Shown: positions 25,567 to 34,142 of the stretch, one piece after another
How positions within the stretch are numbered: the stretch's first letter is position 1
Layout: every line of letters starts with the position of its first letter
Source: Collimonas humicola
GTDB lineage: Bacteria > Pseudomonadota > Gammaproteobacteria > Burkholderiales > Burkholderiaceae_D
DNA: 64,000 bases
Assembly: GCF_018304945.1 (NCBI RefSeq)
Contig: NZ_JAGQEE010000002.1
Location: forward strand, 1-64,000
Direction: 5' to 3'
Translations under genes and position numbers: made by a program
The notes under the pieces: generated by a model
Told to the model about the DNA's origin: nothing
The model's input: only the letters and a program-made list of their open reading frames with translations
Databases searched by the model: none

Positions 25567-26727
25567 TTACAGCGCAGCAGCCTTCAGTGCGGCAGCCTTG
25601 TCGGTGCGCTCCCAGGTGAATTCCGGCTCTTCGCGGCCGAAATGGCCGTAGGCGGCGGTCTTTTGATAGATCGGACGCAGCAGGTCAAGCATCTGCACGA
25701 TGCCCTTGGGGCGCAGATCGAAGTGTTCCAGCACCAGCTGCGCCAGCTTTTCGTCGCTGATCTTGCCGGTGCCGAAAGTGGTGACCATCACCGAAGTCGG
25801 CTTGGCGATGCCGATCGCGTACGATATCTGGATCTGGCAGCGCGAGGCCAGGCCGGCGGCAACGATATTCTTCGCCACATAACGGCCAGCGTAAGCGGCC
25901 GAACGGTCCACCTTGGACGGGTCCTTGCCGGAAAATGCGCCGCCGCCGTGGGGCGCAGCGCCGCCGTAGGTGTCGACAATGATCTTGCGCCCGGTCAGGC
26001 CGCAATCGCCTTGCGGGCCGCCGATGACGAAACGGCCGGTCGGGTTGACCAGGTAACGGGTATTTTGCAGCCACTCCTTCGGCACTACCGGCTTGATGAT
26101 TTCTTCGATCGCCGCTTCTTCAATCGCCTTGTGCTGCATTTCCGGCGCATGCTGGGTCGACAGCACCACGGTATCGATCGCCACCGGCAAGCCGTCGACG
26201 TATTTCAGCGTGACCTGCGATTTGGCGTCCGGACGCAGCCATGGCAGGCGGCCGTCCTTGCGCAATTGCGACTGGCGCTCGACGATACGGTGCGCGTAGT
26301 AGATCGCGGCAGGCATCAGTTCCGGCGTTTCATCGCAGGCGTAACCGAACATCAGGCCCTGGTCGCCAGCGCCCTGGTCGAGATCGAGGCCCTTGCCTTC
26401 ATCCACGCCCTGAGCGATATCCGGCGATTGCTTGTCGTAGCCGACCAGCACCGAGCAGCTCTTGTAATCGATGCCGTAGTCGGCATTGTCGTAGCCGATG
26501 CGCTTGATGGTTTCGCGCGCTACCGCGATGTAGTCGACATTGGCGAAGGTAGTGACTTCACCTGCCAGCACGACCAGACCGGTGTTGCACAGGGTTTCTG
26601 CGGCGACCCGGGCGTGCGGGTCCTGGGTGAAAATTGCGTCGAGGATCGCGTCGGAAATCTGGTCCGCGACTTTATCGGGGTGACCTTCGGAAACGGATTC
26701 TGAGGTAAAGAGGTATTCATGTGCCAT
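25567..26727 (-). CDS. metK: S-adenosylmethionine synthetase
   Basis: The 386-residue protein has the [20 protein letters not shown]-terminus with the ATP-binding His, the [12 protein letters not shown] motif, and the phosphate-loop-like [16 protein letters not shown]. It joins methionine and ATP to SAM. The ATG at 26727 has TTGGAGC upstream. It heads a leftward series with the AI-2E protein, ahcY and metF, so SAM synthesis and SAH recycling are adjacent but have separate leaders. The leader of about 120 bases is structured. Confidence 0.98.
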   Translation of the reverse strand: MAHEYLFTSESVSEGHPDKVADQISDAILDAIFTQDPHARVAAETLCNTGLVVLAGEVTTFANVDYIAVARETIKRIGYDNADYGIDYKSCSVLVGYDKQSPDIAQGVDEGKGLDLDQGAGDQGLMFGYACDETPELMPAAIYYAHRIVERQSQLRKDGRLPWLRPDAKSQVTLKYVDGLPVAIDTVVLSTQHAPEMQHKAIEEAAIEEIIKPVVPKEWLQNTRYLVNPTGRFVIGGPQGDCGLTGRKIIVDTYGGAAPHGGGAFSGKDPSKVDRSAAYAGRYVAKNIVAAGLASRCQIQISYAIGIAKPTSVMVTTFGTGKISDEKLAQLVLEHFDLRPKGIVQMLDLLRPIYQKTAAYGHFGREEPEFTWERTDKAAALKAAAL

Positions 26728-26761
26728 TGCAAGCTCCAACAAAAAAACAAGTGGTGACCAT

Positions 26762-26790
26762 GTCGCAGTCAAACCTGTTGAGCCTGCGAC
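26762..26790 (-). promoter_or_regulatory. Hairpin in the metK 5' leader
   Basis: GTCGCAG pairs with CTGCGAC, and an inner TCAA/TTGA helix continues the stem past a two-base bulge, with a five-base loop. On the minus strand it lies about 35 bases upstream of the metK ATG and is followed by a run of seven T near 26742-26748. It matches no SAM riboswitch class I know. It could regulate metK or only stabilise the message. Confidence 0.4.
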
Positions 26791-26853
26791 GCTTTAGCGA
26801 AATTTGTATTCCGCCTCGCAAGTTGTCTATTAACTCGGCGGATAATGCTAATT

Positions 26854-26883
26854 ACTATATATTAAGATGATTCTGATAAGCAA
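26854..26883 (-). promoter_or_regulatory. Probable metK promoter
   Basis: On the minus strand TTGCTT is followed after 18 bases by TATAGT (or after 16 by TATATA) in an AT-rich stretch. This would give a leader of about 120 bases before metK. Confidence 0.5.
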
Positions 26884-26916
26884 TCTCTCTGCAATCCAGA
26901 CAAGCTAGCAACGCTG

Positions 26917-26944
26917 TTTGAATTTCAAACTATTGTGCTATTTT
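26917..26944 (+). promoter_or_regulatory. Possible promoter of the acyltransferase operon
   Basis: TTTGAA is followed after 16 bases by TATTTT, which has an extended TGTGC element in front. It would start transcription near 26951, just before a terminator-like hairpin. Confidence 0.4.
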
Positions 26945-26968
26945 ACGCCTCTTGAAAAAATTCGGCAA

Positions 26969-26994
26969 AAAACGACCCCTTTTGGGTCTTTTTT
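26969..26994 (+). terminator. Terminator-like hairpin in the leader of the acyltransferase genes
   Basis: GACCC (26974-26978) and GGGTC (26984-26988) form a short stem flanked by A-runs and followed by six T. It is built to work in both directions. It lies between divergent genes, 20 bases before the first acyltransferase start, where no gene end requires it. Confidence 0.6.
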
Positions 26995-27014
26995 GGCTCT
27001 TCTAGGCCTCGCTA

Positions 27015-27866
27015 ATGCTCGTATCACTCTTTCGCCTGCTATCGAAACTACCGCTTCCTTTCTTACATGCAATTGGCACGGCCGGCGGCTGGCTGGTCTA
27101 TCTGGCCTCTTCCTCGTATCGCCATAAACTGAAAGAGAACCTGACGCGGGCCGGCTATCAGGCAGACCTGCCGCAAGCGGTCAGCGAATCCGGCAAGAGC
27201 ATGTTCGAGCTGCCGTTCATCTGGTGCGCCTCGCCGCAACGGGTGCTGCGTACCGCCGTCATCGAAAACTGGGAACTGGCGCAGGCGGCGCTGGACGCCA
27301 GGACCGGCGTGATTTTCCTGACCCCGCATCTGGGCTGCTTTGAAATCATCGCCCAGGCGATCGCCACCAAGACTTCGCTGACGGCGCTGTACCGGCCACC
27401 GCGCAAGGCCGCGCTCAAGCCGCTGATCGAAGGCGCGCGCGGACGCCACAACCTGTTGCTGGCGCCGGCCAGCCTGGCAGGCGTGCGCACCTTGTTCAAG
27501 GCGCTCAAAAAAGGCCAGGCGATTGGCTTGCTGCCGGACCAGGTGCCGCAGAACGGCGAAGGCATATGGGCCGATTTCTTTGGCCGCCCGGCCTACACCA
27601 TGACCTTGCCGGCCAAGCTGCAGCAGATGAGCGGCGCGCCGATCATCCTGTCTTACGCCGAACGGCTGCCGCTCGGGCGCGGCTATGTGATCCGCTTTGT
27701 GCCTTTCGAGGAAACCCCAAGCCATACGCCGGAACAAAGAACGCTGGCCATCAACCAGGCGATGGAGCGGCTGATCGCGCGCTGCCCGGCGCAATATATC
27801 TGGAGCTACAACCGCTACAAGACGCCGCCCGGCGTTGCGCCGGCGGCGCGGGAGCCGCAGGCATGA
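27015..27866 (+). CDS. LpxL/HtrB-type lipid A biosynthesis acyltransferase, first copy
   Basis: The 283-residue protein has an N-terminal hydrophobic anchor (LLSKLPLPFLHAIGTAGGWLVYL) and the acyltransferase motif HX4E in TPHLGCFE at about residue 100. LLPDQVPQNGEGIWADFFG follows, with the final PAQYIWSYNRYK block. Late acyltransferases of this family add secondary acyl chains to Kdo2-lipid A. Which chain it adds cannot be read here. Its stop overlaps the start of the second acyltransferase in an ATGA junction, so the two are translationally coupled. Confidence 0.88.
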   Translation: MLVSLFRLLSKLPLPFLHAIGTAGGWLVYLASSSYRHKLKENLTRAGYQADLPQAVSESGKSMFELPFIWCASPQRVLRTAVIENWELAQAALDARTGVIFLTPHLGCFEIIAQAIATKTSLTALYRPPRKAALKPLIEGARGRHNLLLAPASLAGVRTLFKALKKGQAIGLLPDQVPQNGEGIWADFFGRPAYTMTLPAKLQQMSGAPIILSYAERLPLGRGYVIRFVPFEETPSHTPEQRTLAINQAMERLIARCPAQYIWSYNRYKTPPGVAPAAREPQA

Positions 27867-28756
27867 GGGCGCTGCTACTGCTGTTGCGGGCGATGCATTT
27901 CTTACCGTTGTGGGTCCTGGGCCCGATCGGTGAAGCGCTGGGCTCATTGCTGTTCATCATCATGAAGCCGCGGCGGCACATTACCCTGACCAACCTGCGC
28001 TTGTGCTTTCCAGAGATGCCGGAACAGGAACGGGTAGCGCTGGCGCGCCGCCACTTCCAGGCTTACTCGCGCAGCGTGCTGGAACGCAGCGTGCTGTGGT
28101 GGGCGTCCGAAAAGCGCTTGCGGCGCCTGATCAAGATCGAATCCGACCTGCCGCTCAGTACCCTGCAATCCGGTCCGACCATCCTGCTGTGCCCGCATTT
28201 CGTCTGCCTGGAAATTCCCGGCATTGCACTGGTGCTCAATTCGTCGCTGTCGATCTGCACCATCTACACGCGCCAACAGGATGCTGTCATTGATGCTGCA
28301 TTGCTGAAAGGACGCTCGCGTTTCCGCCCGGTCAAGCTGTTCACCCGCGAGCAAAGCGTCAAACCCATCATCCGCGCCATGCGCGAAGGCTATCCCTTCA
28401 TCATGCTGCCGGATATGGATTTCGGCATGAAAGATGCAGAGTTCGTGCCTTTTTTTGGCGTGCCGACGGCAACGCTGACCGCCACCGCCAGGATCGCCGC
28501 CGCCACCAAGGCCAATGTGGTGCCGATGATTGCAACTTTCCTGCCCGGCTACAAAGGCTGGAAAGTCACCTTCTATCCGGCTTGGGAAAACTACCCCGGC
28601 GACGATATGATAGAAGCGACCCGGCGCATGAACGCCTTTATCGAAGAACGCATCCTGGAAGCGCCGGCCGAATATTTCTGGGCCCACAAGCGCTTCAAGA
28701 GCCGGCCGCCGGGACAGGCCGATGTTTACACCACAGCGGCGCCGGAGCAGAATTGA
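27863..28756 (+). CDS. LpxL/HtrB-type lipid A biosynthesis acyltransferase, second copy
   Basis: The 297-residue protein is a paralogue of the gene before it. It has an N-terminal hydrophobic helix (LLLLLRAMHFLPLWVLG), the HX4E motif in CPHFVCLE at about residue 116, the LPDMDFGMKDAEFVPFFG block, and the terminal APAEYFWAHKRFK. It probably adds the second secondary acyl group to lipid A. The ATG overlaps the previous stop by four bases. The pair sits between metK and dapF, an order I associate with Burkholderiales. Confidence 0.88.
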   Translation: MRALLLLLRAMHFLPLWVLGPIGEALGSLLFIIMKPRRHITLTNLRLCFPEMPEQERVALARRHFQAYSRSVLERSVLWWASEKRLRRLIKIESDLPLSTLQSGPTILLCPHFVCLEIPGIALVLNSSLSICTIYTRQQDAVIDAALLKGRSRFRPVKLFTREQSVKPIIRAMREGYPFIMLPDMDFGMKDAEFVPFFGVPTATLTATARIAAATKANVVPMIATFLPGYKGWKVTFYPAWENYPGDDMIEATRRMNAFIEERILEAPAEYFWAHKRFKSRPPGQADVYTTAAPEQN

Positions 28757-28798
28757 AACAGCGATGCAGCGGAACACGCTTTCATCGATAATAGCCGC

Positions 28799-29659
28799 AT
28801 GAAACTCAAATTCACAAAAATGCATGGCGCCGGCAACGACTTCGTCGTGATCGACGCCATCAGCCAGCATATCGACTTCACCCCAGCGCAATGGCAGCAT
28901 CTGGGCGACCGCCGCTTTGGCGTCGGCGCCGATCAGATGCTGGTGGTGGAAAAATCGCCGGCGGAGGGTGTCGATTTTCGCTATCGCATCTATAACGCCG
29001 ACGGCGGCGAAGTCGAACAGTGCGGCAACGGCGCCCGCGCATTCGTCAAGTTCGTCACCGACAAGGGCTTGACCAGCAAACGCAACATTCGCGTGGAAAC
29101 CATGTCGGGCATCATCGAACCCAGACTGGAAGACGACGGCCGCATCACGGTCGACATGGGCGCGCCCATCCTGGCGCCGGCAGCGGTGCCGTTCGACGCC
29201 AGCAAGCTGGAGAGCCGACCGCAAGGCGACGATGCGCTTTGGCCGCTGGAAATCCAGGGCAAGCAAACCTGGATCTCGGTGGTGTCGATGGGCAACCCGC
29301 ATGCGGTGCAAGTGGTCGAGGACAGCGAAGCCGCGCCGGTCTTGACCGACGGACCGCTGATAGAACATCATCCGCGCTTTCCGAAGCGGGTTAATGCCGG
29401 CTTCATGCAAGTGGTCGATCGCCATCACATCAAACTGCGCGTGTTCGAACGCGGCGCCGGGGAAACGCTGGCGTGCGGCACCGGGGCTTGCGCCGCGGTG
29501 GTGGCCGGCATCCGCCGCGGCTTGCTGGATACGCCAGTGAAAGTCGAGACCCACGGCGGCGAACTGTCGATTGCCTGGGCAGGCGGCGGGCAGCCGGTCA
29601 TGATGACCGGCCCGGCAGTTTCGGTATTCGAGGGCGAAATCGAGATGAACGCGGGCTAA
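28799..29659 (+). CDS. dapF: Diaminopimelate epimerase
   Basis: The 286-residue protein carries the two catalytic cysteines of the family: QCGNGARAF (about residue 77) and ACGTGACAA (about residue 226). The [13 protein letters not shown]-terminus is also present. It interconverts LL- and meso-diaminopimelate for lysine and peptidoglycan synthesis. In many gammaproteobacteria and Burkholderiales dapF is followed directly by a DUF484 gene and xerC. Here a Sel1 protein and a porin lie between them. Its end overlaps the convergent Sel1 gene by four bases. Confidence 0.96.
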   Translation: MKLKFTKMHGAGNDFVVIDAISQHIDFTPAQWQHLGDRRFGVGADQMLVVEKSPAEGVDFRYRIYNADGGEVEQCGNGARAFVKFVTDKGLTSKRNIRVETMSGIIEPRLEDDGRITVDMGAPILAPAAVPFDASKLESRPQGDDALWPLEIQGKQTWISVVSMGNPHAVQVVEDSEAAPVLTDGPLIEHHPRFPKRVNAGFMQVVDRHHIKLRVFERGAGETLACGTGACAAVVAGIRRGLLDTPVKVETHGGELSIAWAGGGQPVMMTGPAVSVFEGEIEMNAG

Positions 29660-31275
29660 GCCGGGTCGTCGGCGTCGCTGACAGAAGCCACCGCGGCCTT
29701 GAAGCGGTACAGGCGCTGGCGATAATTGCCCTCGGGCCCGTTTGGCCCGCAATCCACATCTTCAAACAATCGCGCAATCCGGCTCAACGCCTGGCGTTCG
29801 TCGCCGGTCTGGATCTGGATCAGGCGCCGTTTGCTGCGCGCATAATGCGCCCGGATGTCGACCACCAGGCAATGCCCGCAATCGGCCTGGTTCAAATCCA
29901 GCAACAGGGCTTCCGGCCGGCTCAAGCCAAATATGGTCGCCAGCTCAATGCGCGCCGCAAGAAACGGATGAGCCTTGACCAGCTCGCGCGTCAGTTGCTG
30001 TTTGGCAGCTTCGGCCCAGGCTGCCGGTGCGGCGCTATCGGCGATCTTCGCCAGCAAATTGGCGGCTTCGCTGCTGCCTTGCGCCGCCGCCTTTTGCAGC
30101 CAGTAGACCGCGCGGACGTCGTTGGCAAGTTTTTCGCGGCGATTGCGCCAGGCGCTTAAACCACATTCCAGCTGCGCCGCGCAATGCCCCATTTCAGCGG
30201 CATGCTCAAGGTGGCGCTGCATATCGACCAGATTGCGCTGTGAAAATTCGGACTTCAGATAGATCCGCGACAAGGCATACCAGGCATCCGCCAGGCCGGC
30301 CTCCCCGGCCAGCGTCAGCCAGCGGATCGCTTTCTTATAATTTGCCGAACCGGTTCCCACCAGCAAGCGTTCGCCATCGCTGTTCATGCGCGCATACCAG
30401 AGACCTAGCGCCAATTGGGCAGCCTTGTCGTCGCCAAAGGCCGCCAGTTCCAGAAACTGCTGCACTTCAGCGGCATCGAAGCCGGCGCTGCCCTGCAGCA
30501 CCTGGGCGCAGCGCAGCAGCATGGACAGGTTTTCTTCGCCAAGCTGGCGCGCCAAGGTTTCCGAAGGCACATTCAATTGCGCCAGGATGTCGGTATATTG
30601 CTCCGCCAGCGCCTTGGCCAGCGGCAGCGCTCTTTCCAGAAACACTGGCCAGTCGGCATTTTCCCAAGCCAGCTGCGCCAGCGATTGCTGCGCCTGCGTG
30701 ACGCCGGCGTCGGCGGCACGGGCAGTCCACTTGAGGGTAACATCCTGTTCCGTCTGCGGCTCAGCCGGCTTGCGCGGCTGGCTGGCGATGACTCGCTCGG
30801 CCGGCGTCTTCCTCTCGGGCAGGACCGACGGTGCAATGTCGGCATGCTGCGCCAGCAGCCACTGGGCTTCGGCAACACCCGCATTTGCCGCGGTTTCCAA
30901 CACCTTGATTACCTTCTCGCGCAATCCGGGGGATGCCTGCTGAATGGCCGTCTGGCTGTCGCCGGTCAGCACCAGTTGCGCCAGCACCAGCCCGGCTTGC
31001 ATCAAGCCGGCATCAAAAGCCCGTTCGTACCAGACGCACAGGTCGAGCGGATTGGCGGCAGCGCGCGCCACGTCTAGCGGGATATGGCTGCCGATCAGCA
31101 TCCAGGCTTCTGATTCCTGCTGCTGCGCCGCCCGATCCAGCCAATGCAGCGCCGTCGACAAACTTTGCGGCAAACCGTTGCCGCCAAATAAATAGCGTTT
31201 ACCCAAGGCCAGTTGGGCCGGCCCCTGCCCGGCACGAGCAGCGCGAATAATCGCCAAGTCTTCACGTTTAGCCAT
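29656..31275 (-). CDS. Sel1/TPR-like repeat protein
   Basis: The 539-residue protein is built of helical pairs of Sel1 type, seen for example in [52 protein letters not shown] and [20 protein letters not shown]. No signal peptide is seen, so it is probably cytosolic. The C-terminal 120 residues are not repeats and include [20 protein letters not shown]. Such proteins act as adaptors; no partner is evident. Two ATGs are possible (31281 and 31275); I use the second. It is convergent with dapF. Confidence 0.72.
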   Translation of the reverse strand: MAKREDLAIIRAARAGQGPAQLALGKRYLFGGNGLPQSLSTALHWLDRAAQQQESEAWMLIGSHIPLDVARAAANPLDLCVWYERAFDAGLMQAGLVLAQLVLTGDSQTAIQQASPGLREKVIKVLETAANAGVAEAQWLLAQHADIAPSVLPERKTPAERVIASQPRKPAEPQTEQDVTLKWTARAADAGVTQAQQSLAQLAWENADWPVFLERALPLAKALAEQYTDILAQLNVPSETLARQLGEENLSMLLRCAQVLQGSAGFDAAEVQQFLELAAFGDDKAAQLALGLWYARMNSDGERLLVGTGSANYKKAIRWLTLAGEAGLADAWYALSRIYLKSEFSQRNLVDMQRHLEHAAEMGHCAAQLECGLSAWRNRREKLANDVRAVYWLQKAAAQGSSEAANLLAKIADSAAPAAWAEAAKQQLTRELVKAHPFLAARIELATIFGLSRPEALLLDLNQADCGHCLVVDIRAHYARSKRRLIQIQTGDERQALSRIARLFEDVDCGPNGPEGNYRQRLYRFKAAVASVSDADDPA

Positions 31276-31291
31276 AAGCATCCATTACCAA

Positions 31292-31370
31292 AACGTAAAT
31301 TATCCTTTATAAATGGGAAAAATTTTATATTTGCTGGTTTTTTACGAGATATGCATCTTTTACGCAACAT
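31292..31370 (+). repeat. Direct-repeat module, copy A
   Basis: AACGTAAATTATCC at 31292-31305 is followed, after 54 bases, by TTACGCAACAT at 31360-31370. Both words recur in the same order and nearly the same spacing in copy B, 450 bases to the right. Copy A lies just upstream of the Sel1 gene start. Confidence 0.65.
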
Positions 31371-31741
31371 CTTGCTTGCTCTGAACCTGCCGCTTTGTGC
31401 CTGCCGGTACATCATTCTTTAGCGCAATTGATATAACGAAAATGCAATGCATTTGTCCATTTTTACTATTTTTATGAATTAATAAAAGAACTACCCATCA
31501 GATTTCAAAACCGGGCGACTTGAACCCTTAAGGTCGAGACCGCCGACAAATTGGCAAGCAACCCAAGCTAACCTGAGCGTGGATCACTACCTGTAAGCGT
31601 ACCGACCTGTACACCAGGGCTTCTCACGCCGAGGACAAGAGCTTTGCACCAAGTCGGCGACATCGCAGCCCCTGCCGTGCAGTGGGGAAACCGGCAAGAG
31701 CAGCCAGGTTGCCGTTGCACCCAGCATCTGCCACAAGCTCC

Positions 31742-31821
31742 AACGTAAATTATCCGCCCCGCAGCAAAGCTTGTTTTTGCACTAAATCCAAGGCGAAAGT
31801 CTGATATCAGTTACGCAACAT
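31742..31821 (+). repeat. Direct-repeat module, copy B
   Basis: AACGTAAATTATCC at 31742-31755 and TTACGCAACAT at 31811-31821 repeat copy A with a spacer of 55 bases. The second word is part of an inverted repeat, TTACG-N7-CGTAA (31811-31827), which looks like a protein binding site upstream of the porin. Confidence 0.65.
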
Positions 31822-32069
31822 ACGTAATTGCTAAATTATAAATCCCGCAATCTCCCAATTCGCGCAAGTCTGAGCCGCTACAAGCATTGCCCATGCCTTC
31901 GCCGCCTGTCACAAAAATACAACACAATTAACAATCTTCTTCAATTTCGACCAATTTATAGCTCCACAGGAAACCAAACCGCCAGCATAGATGGCCAGAC
32001 CCCTTAATGTTCATCCATCCGGCAAGATGTACGGATCCTTAAGACAGTTTTCTAAATAAAGGACGTCAA

Positions 32070-33257
32070 ATGAAGAAATCACTAATCGCACTGGCCGTAC
32101 TCGGCGCAATCGCAGGTGCAGCACAAGCTCAAAGCTCCGTCACCATCTACGGTATCGTTGATACTGGTATCGTTTACACAAGCAAAGTTTCGACTGCAAC
32201 TGGCGCAAACGGCCTGTCGTCGAACAACGGCAGCAAATTCAGTGTTAACTCCGGCGTTATCCAAGGTTCGCGTCTGGGTTTCAAAGGCGTTGAAGATCTG
32301 GGCGGCGGTCTGAAGGCTCTGTTCCAATTGGAAGCTGGCTTCTCGAACGACACTGGCGCGCTGCAAAGCGACAAGGGTTCGTCGACTCTGTTCCGTCGTA
32401 AGTCGGTAGTCGGTCTGGGCGGCAACTTCGGTTCCGTTCTGCTGGGTCGTCAAACTGACATCCTGGACGACGTCAGCCAATGGACTTCGGTTCAAGACTT
32501 CGGTGGTGTAACTGGTTCCGTCGGCCACAACCTGGACCGTTTGGAAGGTACACGTACTAACAACTCGATCCGCTACAACACTCCAGACCTGTCTGGTTTC
32601 ACTGGTAGCCTGATCTATGGCTTCGGCGAAGCTGCTGGCCAAACTTCGAACGGCCAATCGTTCGGTCTGGGCGGTCAGTACGCAAACGGCCCACTGGGTC
32701 TGTTCGCTGCTTACTACCAATCGAAGCTGGGTACTACACCTGCTGACGTTTCCCTGACAAACAATGCTCCAGTAACCTTCTTCTCCGGCAAAGCCGGCGA
32801 CACAGCTCTGAAGACATTCAGCCTGGGCGCTAGCTACCAAGCTGGTCCAGCACGCCTGTACGGTAACTGGTCGCGCGTCAAGCAGCCTTTGGCTACTAGC
32901 TCGACTCTGGCTGCTACCGGCATTCTGCAACCAGGCAGCTTCACTGTTGGCAGCTTCAACAACAGCAAGGCTGACATCTTCGAACTGGGCGTGAACTACG
33001 CTGTTACAGCTCCTCTGCACCTGTTGGCTAGCGTTCAGTACAACAAGCTGACATTTGCTGATGCTGGCTCGAACAAGGGCAAGCTGACCCAAGTCAACCT
33101 GGGTACAGACTACTTCCTGTCGAAGCGTACTGACCTGTATGCATTCGCATCGTTCCTGCGCGCTAAGGATGCTGTCAATCCAGGCGTCTTCGGCGACAGC
33201 ACTGGTTCCGACAACAACCAAACAGCAGTTGCTGTTGGTATCCGTCACAAGTTCTAA
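32070..33257 (+). CDS. Outer membrane porin (trimeric, general porin type)
   Basis: The 395-residue protein has a signal peptide (MKKSLIALAVLGAIAGAAQA) followed by SSVTIYGIVDTGIVY, the typical start of Burkholderiales porins. It is rich in alternating beta strands, carries the SRLGFKGVEDLGGGLKALFQ block, and ends in a C-terminal Phe (GIRHKF) for BAM recognition. It forms a general diffusion pore. Codon use (many GCT, ACA, GGT and CTG) differs from the neighbours and fits very high expression. It has a strong ribosome site (AAAGGA) and its own terminator. It splits the usual dapF to DUF484 linkage. Confidence 0.93.
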   Translation: MKKSLIALAVLGAIAGAAQAQSSVTIYGIVDTGIVYTSKVSTATGANGLSSNNGSKFSVNSGVIQGSRLGFKGVEDLGGGLKALFQLEAGFSNDTGALQSDKGSSTLFRRKSVVGLGGNFGSVLLGRQTDILDDVSQWTSVQDFGGVTGSVGHNLDRLEGTRTNNSIRYNTPDLSGFTGSLIYGFGEAAGQTSNGQSFGLGGQYANGPLGLFAAYYQSKLGTTPADVSLTNNAPVTFFSGKAGDTALKTFSLGASYQAGPARLYGNWSRVKQPLATSSTLAATGILQPGSFTVGSFNNSKADIFELGVNYAVTAPLHLLASVQYNKLTFADAGSNKGKLTQVNLGTDYFLSKRTDLYAFASFLRAKDAVNPGVFGDSTGSDNNQTAVAVGIRHKF

Positions 33258-33314
33258 TTTAAGTTGACCGAACCCGCGGCAGCAAGCGGGCCAGGTTGCT
33301 TGAATCAAGATCTG

Positions 33315-33349
33315 AAAAGCCCACATGGTTCGCCATGTGGGCTTTTTTT
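33315..33349 (+). terminator. Rho-independent terminator after the porin
   Basis: A stem of 14 base pairs with a TTCG tetraloop (33315-33328 with 33333-33346) is followed by a T-run to 33349. It is a strong terminator, as expected for an abundant message. Confidence 0.95.
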
Positions 33350-33458
33350 ATCGCCTGCCGCATCTGTCTCGCCACGCTCTGAACACCTCAGGTTGTCATA
33401 CAGCCGCTTAGCGGTGTACCCTAGGTCATTCTCTTTCTTCATCATCGACACACAGCAC

Positions 33459-34124
33459 ATGACCTCCCCCCTGGATCCCGACAGCATCGCCCAATACCTG
33501 ATCGACTCGCCGCATTTCTTCGAAGAACACGCCGAACTGCTGGGCAAAATCCGCCTCAGCAGCCCGCTCCTGGGGCGCGCCGTATCGCTGCAGGAACGGC
33601 AAATGGAAATACTGCGCGAGAAAATCAAGGTGCAGGACCTGCGGCTGGCCGACATGGTCCGCAACGCCCAGGAAAACGACGCCAGTGTCCAGAAACTGTT
33701 TGGCTGGGCGCGCAGCCTGCTGCTGGCGCGCAATGATGTCGACTTGCCGCACACACTGGTGGATGGCCTGCGCAGCACCTTTGCGGTGCCTCAGGCGACC
33801 TTGCGGCTGTGGGGCGTGGCCGAAGCTTATTCGCATACCTGGTTTGCAGCGGCAGCGTCCGAAGACGTCAAGATTTTCGCCAACGGCCTGAGCATGCCGT
33901 TTTGCGGCAGCAATAATGACTTCGAAGCCGCTTCCTGGCTGGAGCAGGATGTACAGTCGATCGCCATGCTGCCGCTGCGCAACGACTCGGCATCGTCACC
34001 CGCCTTCGGCCTGCTGGTGCTGGGTTCGCCCGACGCGCAGCGCTTCAGCGCCGACATGGCGACCGATTTCCTGGTGCAGATCGGCGAAACCGCAAGCGCG
34101 GCGCTCGCCTGCCTGCTCGAATAG
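33459..34124 (+). CDS. DUF484 family protein
   Basis: The 221-residue protein has an N-terminal helical region (IAQYLIDSPHFFEEHAELL, then SLQERQMEILREKIKVQ, probably coiled coil) and a GAF-like C-terminal domain ending VQIGETASAALACLLE. DUF484 proteins are almost always encoded next to xerC; the E. coli example is the gene between dapF and xerC. Function is unknown. The ATG at 33459 starts the conserved sequence; upstream open frame runs through the porin terminator. XerC starts 18 bases after its stop. Confidence 0.88.
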   Translation: MTSPLDPDSIAQYLIDSPHFFEEHAELLGKIRLSSPLLGRAVSLQERQMEILREKIKVQDLRLADMVRNAQENDASVQKLFGWARSLLLARNDVDLPHTLVDGLRSTFAVPQATLRLWGVAEAYSHTWFAAAASEDVKIFANGLSMPFCGSNNDFEAASWLEQDVQSIAMLPLRNDSASSPAFGLLVLGSPDAQRFSADMATDFLVQIGETASAALACLLE

Positions 34125-34142
34125 GCACAGATCAAGGATCAC

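Larger units (their letters stand above)
31276..32069. other. Long intergenic region between the Sel1 and porin genes
   Basis: About 790 bases without a gene. The outer parts (31282-31500 and 31740-32069) are AT-rich and should hold the divergent promoters. The middle (about 31500-31740) is clearly more GC-rich. Two direct-repeat modules occur here and are listed separately. The last bases, AAAGGACGTCAA, are the porin ribosome binding site region. Confidence 0.5.

Noticed and set aside
25516-26703. 395-codon open frame antisense to metK
   Set aside because: Shadow of metK with the same kind of His/Arg/Gln-rich composition.
26728-26900. SAM riboswitch before metK
   Set aside because: The leader does not show the conserved blocks of SAM-I, SAM-II or related classes; only an unnamed hairpin is reported.
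27944-29752. 602-codon open frame antisense to dapF and the second acyltransferase
   Set aside because: It spans two well-supported genes on the other strand and shows no domain.
32082-33326. 414-codon open frame antisense to the porin
   Set aside because: It arises from the strong codon bias of the porin; it is rich in Ser, Gln and Cys without any recognisable motif.
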